This document shows, piece after piece, positions 52,331 to 64,000 of a stretch of DNA of 64,000 bases; the first letter of the stretch is position 1; each line of letters begins with the position of its first letter. Made by a program: the position numbers and the translations under genes. The notes under the pieces were generated by a model. It was not told the DNA's origin and searched no databases. It worked only from the letters and a program-made list of their open reading frames with translations. The stretch is from Campylorhamphus procurvoides (taxonomy: Eukaryota; Chordata; Aves; Passeriformes; Dendrocolaptidae), in the NCBI GenBank assembly GCA_013396655.1, contig WBMV01005150.1, positions 248,001 to 312,000 on the forward strand. The letters run 5' to 3'.

Positions 52331-54344
52331 CCCACAAAATTCTCAGTAAAAGGGCATGATGTGAAGATAAAAACAGTTAAGAAATTTTTTAGTATAGTCA
52401 GAATTATGTCTTGAACTCTATGCCTGTGGAAAATATGAGTGAATGTGTAAATAATATTATTTGTGAAAAAAAAAAGAGATTGAGATGACTACAAAAACCT
52501 CAACACCATGGAGTACCTTTTGAAACATCAAATTACAGGACAAGTTGTGTAAATGTGGATTTCAGAGTATAGAAATATTTACCTTAAAGCCCATAGGAGA
52601 ACTCAAAAGTAATTGCATTTAAAGTAAGCCTTGAATCAGAATGAAGTAATTTCTTGTAAGTGGTTCCCTTTCTTCAGAAGAAAATTAGTGCTAAGTTTTG
52701 ATACTAGTCCTGTTCCTATTTCTATCTGTAGAGTTCATGACACAGGACATAGAGCTTTCTCTGAGTAGGGCATATACAGCCCTCCTGTCATGAGTTGGGG
52801 TTGGGAGAACACACTGATCAGCCCTGGAAGCATGATATGTTTAATATCTAGGACCTTTGTAATGCAATGTTGGATCAGGCAATGAAGTCCTGGTGCTGGG
52901 CAACTTTCAACAGAGATGTTTATTCACTGCATTTTTCCTGGTCTAAAAGCCAATATACAAAATGCCATAAATAAAAAGGCTGATTAATTATGCCTGACAG
53001 AAACACCATAAGGAAGGCCTGAGTACAGCACAGTGTACACAGGACTGATTGCCAGCATTACATCTGGGGACAAATGAGGAAATGGGGACTAATGAGACCT
53101 CCACTAATGCTTCCCCCTGCCACCTCCATTGCACTGCTCAGCTTCAGTGGAAAGAGAATGTTAACTAGATAACCAAGGAGGTGATTGTGCTCAAGGATTT
53201 TCGTATTTTATCACACTGAATTCCTCAGCATCATGCAGGATCAAAGGATATGACAGCATGATGGACAGATGAAATAATTGAAAATCAAGGTGTTATATCC
53301 ACATGGAAAAATTTTACAATAAAGATAAAAATTAAAGCATCCAGATTTACTGGATAATAAGGTGAAATATAGAAATTTCTTTGTTTTCAAAAAGGTTTAT
53401 GTTTTCAAACAGGGTAATTATTGAAGTTCTGTTGAAATAAGTGTAATTATGTTGATTTACACAAGCACAAAATCTGACCTAAATAGGAAAACAGGGGAAA
53501 AAAACCAAAAAGAGCGTTTCCTTCCCTCTCTTCCAACATCTAATCTTCTTCGAAGTGTGAGAGGGTCCTCATACAAAATGAAAGCAAATTTAGAAATAGT
53601 GAGAATGTCTTAAAAAATAGACTGTTTCATGGATTTGTAATAATGATTTCTCCTGACTATTGCACTGTCTTAGATAAAATAGAAGAAAATTTTTACCTGC
53701 AAGCAGCAGATTCAGTAGCTCTCTAGAGGTTTAATCTTTCACAGATAGCAAGAAATCTGAGATTAGTGAAAACTTAGAGCTCTGCAAAATATAAGTTACT
53801 GATGGAATTATGTTGTTCCATTTTGTGAACTACACCATTTATCTTTATTTCTTTGTACGTGATGCTTTCTGAGAATACTTCGGAGCTGGGCCATGATAAG
53901 AGTAAAACCAGATGCAGGAAGTCTGTGTGATATAAATAATGATTCTGCTTGACAAAGTACTTTTGACATTTTAAGAGGGATACTGTTGAGCAATTTGCTC
54001 TGGTTTGTTGCTCTCCCATGAAAGAGCTAATTTAGTCCAGTTAAAAACCAGCTTTCTCATTGGCTCTGAAAAAATTAGTACTTCGTATGCAATTCATATC
54101 CTCAGCTTCCCTGGGAGCTGGCATTATTAACCAAATGCTAGCCCACTCCTTTTCAGGCATGGCAAAGTCCTGGTAGATTTTTTGTCTAGCACCTAAGTCT
54201 CTTCCTGTGGAAACACAGTCTAAATCCAATTGTAAGCCAGTTATATAAAAATCTGCATGTCAAACACTCACAATAATATTGGCCATTACATTTTTGCTTG
54301 CTGTTGAGTTTATCTGACATGTTTTTGGAAGTTGTTTAAGGAGA

Positions 54345-54380
54345 AAAACAACAAAACGAAAAACAACAAAACAAAAAATG
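54345..54380. repeat. (AAAC)n-like A-rich tract
   Basis: ACAACAAAACG/AAAAACAACAAAACAAAAAA lies just upstream of the 54.4-kb LTR. Confidence 0.85.
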
Positions 54381-54396
54381 TGCTAGTGGATCTGTG

Positions 54397-54994
54397 AAAG
54401 GTGTTCTGGTTCAGGCTGGGATAGAGTTAATTTTCTTCTTAGTAGTTGGTACAGTGCTGCGTTTTGGATTCAGGATGAGTTGATAATGTTGATAATACAC
54501 TGATGTTTTGGTTGTTTCTGAGCAGTACTTACTGTTAAGAACTTTTCAGTGTCTCATGCTCTGTCAATGAGTAGGTGAACCAAAAGCTGGGATGGGGCAC
54601 AACCAAGACAGCTGACCCAAGCTGGCCAAAGGGATATTCCATACCATAGAACATCATGCCCATTTTATAAACTGGGAGGAGCTGGCTGGAAGGGGAATGT
54701 TCTCTGCTTGAGGATTGACTGGGCATCAATCAGCAGGTGGGAGAAATTGTACTGCGTAATGCTTGGTTTTCTTGTCTTATACCTCTCTCTTTGTCTCCAT
54801 TATTGTTAATATTATGATCATCATCGTCATCATCATGTTTTACTTTGTTCCAACCATTGAGCTAGTCTTATCTTAACAAGTTTTACTTTTTTTTCTTTTC
54901 CTCATTGTCTTCCCCATCCAGTCAGGGACAATGAAAGTGAGCAAACAGCTGTGTGATACTTAGTTACTGGCTAGGATTAAAGCATGACAGAAGG
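54397..54994 (+). mobile_element. Solo LTR, ERVL-class type common in songbirds
   Basis: The LTR body is 54402-54989 (588 bp), starting TGTTCTGGTTCAGGCTGGGA and ending GATTAAAGCATGACA, with TG/CA edges. I recognise the opening, the GGGATATTCCATACCAT block (about 54631-54648) and the TTATAAACTGGG TATA region (about 54665) as those of a common passerine ERVL-type LTR, with retroviral sense on plus. Flanks AAAGG (54397-54401) and GAAGG (54990-54994) agree at four of five bases, a slightly decayed 5-bp target-site duplication. An ATC/ATT-rich stretch (about 54799-54838) is a decayed trinucleotide run. No internal retroviral genes adjoin it. The ORFs inside are not genes. Confidence 0.88.
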
Positions 54995-55261
54995 AAAACA
55001 AGGAAGTATAGGTATCAACTATTTCAGCTAGGCTGCTAAAGGGAAACTTGTCAACAGGGATATTAGAGAGACAGCTGGCAATATGAGCTGCACTCCATCA
55101 TCCCTGGGAGGGTCCCAAAGGCCATTAGTGAATTCAGCTTTACTCATGCTTACGAATTCATTTCTGGTCCTCCAGAAGATCCCATGTGCCATCCTCTAGG
55201 CTCAGCAATGTGGGGTGCTATTGGTACAATATTGGAGGGCCCATCACATCACCAGTCATTG

Positions 55262-56332
55262 TTTTTTCATAGAGTCATTTAGATTGGAAAAGACTTTAAG
55301 ATCATTGAGTCCAGCCATTAACCTTACACTGCCAAGTCCACCACTAAAACCATGTTTTAAGGGCCACATATGCATAACTTTTAAGTACCTCCAGGGATGG
55401 TGACCTGACCACTTCCCTGGGCATCCTGTTCCAATCTTGGACAACCTTTTTGGTGAAGAAATTTTTCCTAATATTCAATTTAAATGTTCCCTGGTGCAAC
55501 TTGTAATTTCCTCTTGTCCTGTCACTTTTTACCTGGGAGAAGAGGCTGACCTTCACCTCACTACAGCCTCCTTTCAGGTAGTTGCAGGAAGCAATAAGTT
55601 CTCTCCTAAGCCTCTGTTTCTCTAGGTTAAACAAGCCCAGCTCTTTCAGTCATGCCTCATAAGATTTGTGCTCCAGAACCTTCACCAGCTCCATCACCCT
55701 TCTCCGGACAAGCTCCAGCATCTCAATGCCTTTCTTGTAGTGAGGGGCCCAAAACTGGACACAGTACTCAAGGTGTGGCCTCACCAGTGCAGAGTACAAG
55801 GGGACAATCACTGCCTTGGTCTGCTGGCCACACTATTTCTGATCCAGGCCAGGATGCCAGTGGACTTCTTGACTACTAGTTTGTGTTCAGTTGGATGTCA
55901 ACCAGCACCCCCAGGTCCATTTTTTCCAGGAAGCTTTCTGGAAAGTCTTTCCTAAACATGGAGGGTTTTTTTGGCCCAAGATACAGCACTTGGGCTTGTT
56001 GAACCTTATGTGATCAGTCTTGGTTCATCAATCCAGCCTACCCAGAACCCTCTGCAGAGGTTTTCAACACTCCAGCTTAACTTGGTGTCATCTGTAAATT
56101 GACTGAGGGTGATTTCAATCCCCTCATTCAGATCATCAATAAAGATGTTAAATAGAACTTGCCCCAAATCTGAGTGTTGGGGAACATCAGCTGTGACTGG
56201 CCACCAGCTAGATGTAACTCCCTTCATCATCACTCTCTGGGAAACTCCCTTCATCATCACTCTTTGGGACTGGCCATCTATTCAGTGTTTTACCCAGGAA
56301 ACAGTGCACCTATCCAAGCCATGGGCAGCCCT
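55262..56332 (-). mobile_element. CR1 LINE, 5'-truncated, with most of the ORF2 3' half
   Basis: About 1.07 kb in minus-strand sense. In coding order it has the reverse-transcriptase core, with [10 protein letters not shown] (from about 56158) and the catalytic-loop FTDD (56098-56087) where CR1 normally has FADD. Next come [19 protein letters not shown] (about 55790-55740) and then [31 protein letters not shown] and [15 protein letters not shown] (frame 55344-55634). The 3' end near 55262 has the CR1-like AATCTAAATGACTCTATGAA tail. The frame is broken by stops and shifts, and the part between the RT core and the C-terminal region is shortened. A 27-bp in-frame duplication lies at 56216-56269. 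The element is dead; the reverse transcriptase would once have acted in target-primed reverse transcription. Confidence 0.93.
56216..56269. repeat. 27-bp tandem duplication inside the CR1 reverse-transcriptase region
   Basis: Units 56216-56242 and 56243-56269 are identical except for one C/T difference. On the minus strand this repeats nine codons (SQRVMMKGV twice in succession), in frame, just before the reverse-transcriptase segment that normally starts with PQG. Confidence 0.93.
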
Positions 56333-59300
56333 GGCCCTTCTGATTTTCTCCCTCTATAACCTCATGGCATCCTTAAATCAGGTACAGTGTTTTCTCAGCC
56401 ATACTTCAGACCACATGTTAAGAATTATTTAGGATATGGAGAATTAACACTCATTTCATAAGCCACTGTTATTCTTAAAGAGGACAAATCAAAAGAAGGG
56501 CCTGGCATCTCTACTCTATGAAGGAATATGTAAAATACAGCATATAGAATTTAGCACAATGCAGGTCTGCAAGAGAGATTTTAACTGATAGAAATTACAA
56601 CTATTATTAACAGTCAATCTCCCAAATATTATGCTTTATCTTTTGTCCTCTATACACCTTTAAATACACCTTTTCTTTTAACAATTAATATTTTTTGTGT
56701 TTATTTGATTTCGTTTGAGTGGTATATTTCCCTTGATTTTCTTCAGAAAACAGCAATACTGTCCTCTGTAGATATATCTAGTCTACTTGCCATCCTTCAT
56801 TCTTATACTCTGATTATTAGATTTCATTGCTTCCTTGTCAATAAACTACATTCATGCTCTCTGAATATCCAGTCTCTCTATCTATTAAGGTCACAGGGCT
56901 TATACAATGAAAAGACTGTTACCTGAGGTGTTTATTTTGAGAAATTTTTGCCTCAATGACTTTGCTGTTAAGATAGCCTAAAGCCTATCCATTAAAATAG
57001 ATGTTTTTACCTCTTTATTAGTACAGCTTAATGCCATATCTTTAATACTTTTGGGGTGAGAAAATAAAGGGGGATGTGATATTTCCATATACCCTAACCA
57101 TTGCAGGTATATTACTGAAAAAAAAATCCTTTTGAGTGTTGGGGAAAATGGCTATGTAAACTGATGAAAAGCAATTTGGATTTTGTTCCCTTCCTTTTTT
57201 GTAAATCTCATTTCCCTAGAAGTGGGTTGCATGTCTGGCTTGTACTGGATATTTTATTGTCATTTATGATGTTAATTTGCAAAATTTGAAACTGTTTCAG
57301 GTCTGAAGCCATCTTTTTATAATAAATACATGTATTTGAATAGAACTTTTACTTTTCTTCAACCAGGAAATTTTCCTTAAAATTAAATTTGACTTACAAG
57401 GTTATTGGACTATTGTATTCCTTTAAGCATTTCTAACTACTGTGTTACTTAAATTCTGACATACCCTAAAAATACTGAAGTTTCCAATTTATTTACAAAA
57501 TATGCACAGGTAACAAGTGTCCCTCAACATGTCTTCTGTTTGGGAGACAGAGGATGTTTTGGCACACAGAGGATAGATTTGGCCTAACATGCAGTCAGCT
57601 CTTGACTGTTGGATGAAGTAGTGTATTGGTGATACAGATGCATGCCATTTAATGTCTAACACTGCTATCTATTTATGTAGGTTTCAGTTCTTAAGGTTTC
57701 AGCTATTAAGATTTCAGTTAAAGGTTGCTTGATTTTAATCAAGTGGATGATTATATATTGTGATGAAATACCTTATTTTTATTTTTTTTCTCTTAATTTA
57801 TTTGATAAGGATGGTAGAAAAAATCCAAGATGTTAAAAAGACTGAGTAGAGGTAGTGAAATACACTATAAATCACAAGTTTCAGTAGGCTAGGAGAGAGA
57901 CTATCACATTCCTACAAAATATGAACGAGGAAGATGGTAGGTAAAGCAGAACATCTGTAAGTGAGCTCATTTGCCTTTGCTCTGGAGAATTTACAGTACT
58001 GTCTTTGTTTCAGCTGAATGGGGCTTTATTATTTTAATTAGCTTAATGTCCTTGGCAGGGAACTACTTTTGGAACAATATTGGAATAGGATGGGGATAAA
58101 ATATAAGGAAATAGCACCTTAGCATCACTGAATTAGCCCATCAGTAGAAATCATTGCTGATGTTAGGTATGCTTGACAGAAAGCTTGCAACAGCACTGCT
58201 GTGTTGGTTATCAGCCTAGATCTATATTCAATGAATTTCTAACATGATAAATAACTCCTTCTGAAAGAGAAGAGGCTGGATATTTTTTTTAATCACTTAT
58301 ATGCAATGGAAATATCAAGCAAGATAATTGCAAGAAAGATTTCAAATGAGCATAAAAAGACTGTGGCAAGAAGCTATCATTTTACTGGTAATGCCTTACT
58401 TTAAAATGGAGAATAATTTTATTCTTTTTAATGTACTCAAAGAATTTTTTTCTTTATGATATTAGACATATTACCCCTAATTATTAGTCTCATATAAAGA
58501 TTCTCTGCTGTGGGTCTTCTGAAAAGCTCATGTAGAGCCATTTTACACCTCAAATATATCTAGTCTTTCCTGTGGTGCAGTAGTCAAGGGTTTATCACAT
58601 GATGGGACAGACTCTCTAAAGCAATCTCCTCTGTGTATTACTGGAGCAATGCTTCTTCACTGGTCTGCATGGAGACTTACAAAGAAAACACTGTAATGTC
58701 TCCTGGAAAGGAGAGCAGCGCCTATGGCAAGGCGAAGGGGCAGATGCTTTGCCTTATTTGGGACTAGTGGCTGGTGGTGGGCTGCAGTTGATCATAGCCT
58801 AAAGCTTTCTGCTTGGATGCAGATGGGATTAAATGACTTTCATTAGGCTTGCATTGGTCATCTTGATGGGAAGGAGTAAGAAAAATAGAAGATATATTGC
58901 ATTGCTAGGAAACAATTTTTAAACACACACTTTTCTGCAGTCTTGTGTTTTTTCAGCCTCAAGTTACTGTATAATTCAATTCCAAGCATCATGACTGTTT
59001 GGTCAGTGGAAGAAAACTTACTAAAAACATATTGTGGAAAATGATTGCTCTCACTTATCCTCCTTTTCACTTTCCAGCATTTGAGTTGTAATATTTATTT
59101 AAAGAACAGTAAAGATGAGAGTCTTTACCTATTGAAAAACTCTCAAATTTGTGGTGAAAATCATTCTAGGAAAAAGAAGGTATACAGGGAATTATTAAAC
59201 TTATTTTAAGTGGGATTTAGCCTAGAAGACTTTACATTTATACAAACAGCATTGATAAAAGACTAAAAAAGAAAAATACTTTGATGTGTTGTGCAGCCAA

Positions 59301-61581
59301 TAAAAAACCTACAAATGCTAGGAAGTTTTATTGCAAAGGTTGCATGCTTAACATTTTTGCTTCTCGTCTTCCTTCATACTGCTCATGTTTCTGTGAATCA
59401 CTAAGTTTGTACAATAGTGAGGGAGGTAGTTACACTGTATTTGAAATCAGAAAAAAAAAAAAGTTTGATAAAATGTAGATGATGTCCACAATACAAGTTG
59501 ATCATAAGGCTGTCACCGACAAATGTAACCTTTTTTAAGCTATAGAATCATGTATAAGATAGGAAAGTATCGCTGTACATAAATGTGCTATTTTTCAACT
59601 GGCAGTTGAACACTCAACTTTTACATTTGGTATAATACCCTTCTAATTTTTAGATCTTTAAAAATTTTTAACTTTTCATTGTTGAGTGTTTCCTACATAA
59701 ATACCCCCACACTGTCCCAAAGGTCATCTTTCTTTTTCTGTGTCATTAATTTATATTTCTGAGGGTCTGATTCTAGATTTACTTCTGTTTATCTCCATGG
59801 ATTGTATTGATATCACTATTCCTTCTATATGGAGAGTAAAAAAAGATTTGCCATGATAAAACCCAGCAGAATCAGACTCAAAAAGCTAAAGCCTATGTTT
59901 TAATATTTGTACAAATGAAGGTACTATTCTTTTCCATGTTGTTATCATCCACCTTACACTGTGGACTACCTCCATACTTTCTAAAACTTAACAAATTAAA
60001 TATGTCTTAATTTCTGATTATACCAACTGCTTCTTCTCTTTTTCTCTTCCGTGATATATTCAACTTGGTCCAGACTGGTTTATTATGCTCATGAAAATGC
60101 CACAGCATTACCTCATTACACTAGAATTTATGTGCAAGAATTAAAAGAAACATTTTGAAGGCTATTTAAAAGAGATATAAATATATCTGCCTTGATTAAA
60201 GATAAGTAATTTAATTTAACAGAAACTGTTAAATAAACAGCATGTTTTAATAAGTGGCAGAGTTCTGATGCCAACTAGTGAGGTTGCCAGAAGCTTTCAA
60301 TCATAAGTCTCTGTTTTCAGCTGCTGATAGCACTGCCAAATGTAAACCATTGTGGCTCTAATACTCTATGCTGAACATATCTCTCAGATACTTTGTTAAG
60401 TTTTGATTAAAATAAGTTCTTCCTTAAGAAAGTTAAGAATATAAAATCTATTATGCCCACCACTCCCCCAGCTTCCTCTCCCCCACTCCATCCCCCACAT
60501 TGCATCTTCTGGCCATGTAGGAGGCATAAGGGGAGAAAGGAAATGGCTGGACAGACCAGGAGTAAGAGGAACCATGGAAATAAAAAATATTAAGGGGAAG
60601 AATACAGATGGACATGAAATAAATATTCCCAAGGAAGATACTAGAAATTGAATAGCAGCAGGGGAGGAGTAGTGGCAGTTACGTTAGGAGGATGAATATG
60701 GGCTTGCCCAGGATAAGAGAGAAAAGTAAAAGTGTGGGTAGGAAAAGACAGGCAGGAGTCAGCAGAGGATACATGAGTTTAGGAGATACAGTGGGAAAGG
60801 AACTACAGAGGAGGTTAGGCTAAAGGAAAGACTGATAGGGAACCCGATGCAGACATATTTAAAAACCACAGAATATATATATTTTTAAGATATCAAAATA
60901 AATTCCATCATTCATGTATATCTGCTTTCACTTATTTATAAAATAGCAGACAGATTTAAGTATGCCTTCATTGCCTGAAGGTTAGGACCATCTGGAGACT
61001 AATAGTGTAACCAGTGTTGGCACTGGTTTAGCACAACTATCCTTGTTGAGCATACAAACAGGTCATCTTTTCTCAGCAGTGCTATATGGTTAATATTTTT
61101 TTTTTTTTGTAAAACCTTTTTATTACACTCTCTGAACTGTGCCAAAAGAACACAAAGGCTGCAACTGAAGGACCCAGAAATTGTGTAACACCTGAATTAA
61201 GGTTACTCAGGCAACTCCACACATACTCGTTTTGATCCAGTCTTTCACCCCACCACAACAGCCATCACCATATGCATTTTTTCCATCCCTCATCTCTATT
61301 CAGGTCTGGATCTTTAAAGGGCAAAAGACCTTCTCCTCTGTCCTTGTCACATTTTTCCTCAGAAGGGGAACCACAGGTCTGCTTTGTTATTGTGGAGGTT
61401 AAAGAGTTCCAGCTGGTTTTCAGTAACTGGTTTTCACAGTGAGCCTTTTTCTTGCTCACATCTGGAGATATGTGTATGAAAATACAATTATATGCCTACC
61501 TTGTTGCTTAATAAGTTTTGATAAATGTCATTGATCAAGTACAGCGTTATGCCTTGTTTTCTGCCAAAGAATTTGGGGTTT

Positions 61582-61609
61582 TTTTAAATATTATTTTTAT
61601 CTGTAAGGC
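61582..61609 (+). repeat. Dispersed 28-bp repeat, copy A
   Basis: This sequence, containing TTTTATCTGTAAGGC, matches 63290-63317 at 27 of 28 positions in the same orientation. The similarity does not extend to either side. Confidence 0.85.
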
Positions 61610-62667
61610 AGTAGCAGGTAAATTTAGTGGTAAATGATTCTGTATCTCTATTACTATGTTACTGAGATACTACAAAGAAGAATTATACACAGCTGTAAAT
61701 GTAAATGTAACATTACCCAGATTATGAGCATTTCACTGACTTCATCAAAGACGCTAAAATTACCAAAGCATTAAACCCACATTATACTAACCTGTTTTGA
61801 ACTCTGTTGTTAGAGACCAAGGCCTTCCACAACATTATGGTTGTTGTTGATTATTTAACTTCACCTGCTGGTCCATTTCTCTTGGTAAGAACAGGATGAA
61901 GAGCCAGCCATGTGGTGGCAAGCATAAGGTGTGAGAGGAAATGGGAAATGTTCCTGCAGACAGTTATATTTCTGCACAGAAAATCTTTGTGAAGCACCTG
62001 CAGAGGTTTTGTGAGTTAGATTGCTTTTAGCTGAATCAGACTCAAGACTTTTTCTAGAAGGCATCAACACACAGGCACTGGAATACGTTACTTAGTGCTC
62101 CATTGCACATTGGTGGAAAAATTGTTTTGCAAAAAGGTCTTCTCCCAGTAAGTAAAACCATTACAGCCTTATCAGGGATCGTAATGATGACTGTTCCCAG
62201 CTGTGGCAAGTATTTAATTGGAAATCATCAAATATATGATAAAAGCATCATCCCAGATTGTAACCTATCATAGAAATCAATGTCCTTGCCAAAAGTTAAA
62301 GAAACTAATATTTTTAGAAAAATCAGCCTACATATTACAGTCATCCACATTACCAAATTTGAGGTTATATGAGTTTAAAGTAAGTAACCCTTTTGATAAC
62401 TTGTTAAATAGTAGAATTGTTGTGGCTGTGACAATGAAAGAATACAAAAGTGACAACACTTCTTCCTACAAGTATCTTTAAATAGTTGCATTCTGTCTTT
62501 TGACATCAACTCATGTCATTCCTAGTTTTAATATGCATACAAAAATAGCATATTTTTCCTGCCTCATTAGCACAACCATATAAAACCTTGAAAATGAAAG
62601 TGATACTGGCATTATTTTTGAAGAGGTAAATTAAGATGAAGGAAAAATGTGTGAATCTAATACATCT

Positions 62668-62685
62668 CATATGCCTAGGCATATG
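62668..62685. repeat. 18-bp perfect palindrome
   Basis: CATATGCCTAGGCATATG is its own reverse complement. Confidence 0.93.
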
Positions 62686-63289
62686 CTAAAATAACACAAA
62701 CTCATGTTAAATATGTTCAAACCAGAGCCAGATCAGAACTAATTTTTATTTATCACAATTGTAACTGAATTTTTTAACCTTTTATGGAAGGGCAGAATTA
62801 TTGAATAGTAGTAGCTTCCAAATTCTTTCTGTTGCAATGTGTAACTCATTTGAATTTGATTTTTTATAATGTGAGACCCATATTGAGCAAAGAATATAGA
62901 TATGGAATACTTGTAGAGATACCTGGAGAGAGACAGGAGAGTTCTTTGAATTCTTGAATAGCTCAGAAATGCTATAAATTTATTATTTATATTTTATTTT
63001 TTAAAACCTTTGGTATTAAAGTTATTGCAAGTGCAGGTGAGTTGCAGATATGTCTTTCCCCCCTAGTGTGGATCACACAAGAAAAGTGCCAGATGTTGAT
63101 TCAGCTCAAAAGCAGCACTACAGATCTCTCCACAATTAAGTCTATAGTGATCACTCCAAACAGAAGCTGTATTTGGATTCTTGACCAGTGACCAGTAAGA
63201 CAGTTTTATTTCTTCATGAAAGGATGAAGTTCAGGTCACACCTGCCCAAAGACAGCAGGTTTCTAGGCATACTGATGAATTTAATCTTG

Positions 63290-63317
63290 TTTTAAATATT
63301 ACTTTTATCTGTAAGGC
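63290..63317 (+). repeat. Dispersed 28-bp repeat, copy B
   Basis: Near-identical partner of 61582-61609, 1.7 kb away, with one C/T difference. Confidence 0.85.
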
Positions 63318-64000
63318 CCATCATGAAGGGACATCACAATATAGCAAGGTGTAGAAATATGGAAAACACTGAAGCTTATCCTGAGGTTGTTAATGAATGA
63401 GAGTGAGCTAAGTGGTATTTCTACTGAAAGAGTTCACAGACCTCTGGCCCCAAAACCTTCTTATTGCGTGTGAGCCTTAACAGATGTATTCTCCATGTTC
63501 ACAAAAAAGAAGCCATCTCACACATTGCAAGAGAAAGAAAAATCTCTTTTGCCAATATGAGATCCATTTAGGAAAATATTGTCTAAAGATTTTGCAAAGC
63601 TGTTGGTGAAGGAAAGTGATAAAGAAATGAACAGGAAAAACTAGGCAATGTTAAATAAGGTCCTCCGCCTTATTTCTCTGGATGAAGAGAATTATCTGCT
63701 CTAAAAGCCTCATGAATATAAATATTCTATAGAATATTTTCAGATGGAAGGATCATGCCATCTTTCATGAAGTGATCTGGAATTTATGAAGACATTTCAT
63801 GATGATGTCAAATGCTGGTTTGCTGTGGTTCTTAGACACATAGGTAGAGTTCCTGAAAACAACCCTTCTTCCATAGGTCAACAACAAACTCTTTGTGCTG
63901 CCTTAGGACTCCTTTTCTGCTGTCTACTCAGGGCTAAGAAAGAAAATCACAGTGGATCAGGTAGAAAGGAAGAAAGAATAAGCTGGGAAATTGACAGGAA

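Larger units (their letters stand above)
50483..54396. other. AT-rich non-coding DNA between transposons
   Basis: No exon was recognised. The overlapping frames at 51675-52044 (up to 101 codons) and 51917-52414 are of chance type, the latter prolonged by an A/C-rich tract. Low-complexity tracts are listed separately. Confidence 0.5.
56333..64000. other. AT-rich non-coding DNA
   Basis: About 7.7 kb without a recognisable gene, RNA or large transposon. It includes purine-rich stretches (60530-60850), an 18-bp palindrome and a pair of near-identical 28-bp sequences, listed separately. Confidence 0.5.

Noticed and set aside
51675..52414. Overlapping frames of 101 and 165 codons
   Set aside because: No recognised family. 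The longer one is extended by the A/C-rich tract at 52226-52330, and frames overlap on both strands.
24402..54989. Possibility of an intact endogenous retrovirus
   Set aside because: Each of the three LTRs stands alone, and no gag, protease, polymerase or envelope coding sequence is next to any of them.
1..64000. CRISPR arrays, bacterial operons, tRNA or rRNA genes
   Set aside because: No regularly spaced identical repeats, no compact coding organisation, and no tRNA or rRNA signature strings were seen on either strand.

Overview
This is a vertebrate nuclear genomic window, almost certainly from a bird and probably from a passerine. The evidence is: (1) five fragments of CR1 LINEs, the dominant avian retrotransposon, two of which still encode recognisable ORF2 C-terminal peptide; (2) three complete solo LTRs of endogenous-retrovirus type. 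One begins with a TG-rich edge and body that I recall as a common songbird ERVL-class LTR. (3) A vertebrate-style CpG island of about 1.9 kb in otherwise AT-rich DNA, with an assembly gap in it. No bacterial-style gene organisation is present and no protein-coding exon could be recognised. Nearly every long ORF is either an artefact of the N gap or a chance reading frame.

Layout. 1-13.2 kb is AT-rich non-coding DNA with one 5'-side CR1 fragment (about 689-936), an (AAAC)n repeat (2144-2265) and a weak 132-codon ORF (11302-11700). 13.5-15.4 kb is a CpG island, the only promoter-like landmark. It is interrupted by 713 Ns (14348-15060) plus three Ns (15411-15413). The DNA right of the gap is a degenerate GC-rich minisatellite of about 30 bp period. 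A combined TATA/MEF2-type motif lies just left of the island. 15.4-24.4 kb is AT-rich, probably intron or intergenic spacer, with candidate conserved regulatory sequence near 16.8-17.0 kb. 24402-25056 is a solo LTR with a perfect 5-bp target-site duplication. 25-49 kb is mostly featureless AT-rich DNA with two small CR1 tails and an 83-bp palindromic element (37383-37465). It also holds several perfect short palindromes, G/T-rich tracts and two further candidate conserved blocks (about 34.36-34.5 kb and 47.34-47.55 kb). 49.2-56.3 kb is a transposable-element cluster: a 949-bp solo LTR carrying two tandem CTCF-like motifs, a CR1 tail directly beside it, a 588-bp ERVL-type solo LTR, and a CR1 of about 1.07 kb with a degenerate reverse-transcriptase core. 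56.3-64 kb is again AT-rich spacer, with one near-identical 28-bp sequence present twice.

Functional reading. If a gene uses this window, its first exon and promoter are in the 13.5-15.4 kb CpG island and much of the rest is intron or flank. The direction of transcription and the gene identity cannot be decided from the sequence. Nothing here supports a novel multi-gene system. The items most worth checking are the CTCF-like tandem repeat inside the 49 kb LTR, the minisatellite at the CpG-island gap, and the candidate conserved non-coding blocks.
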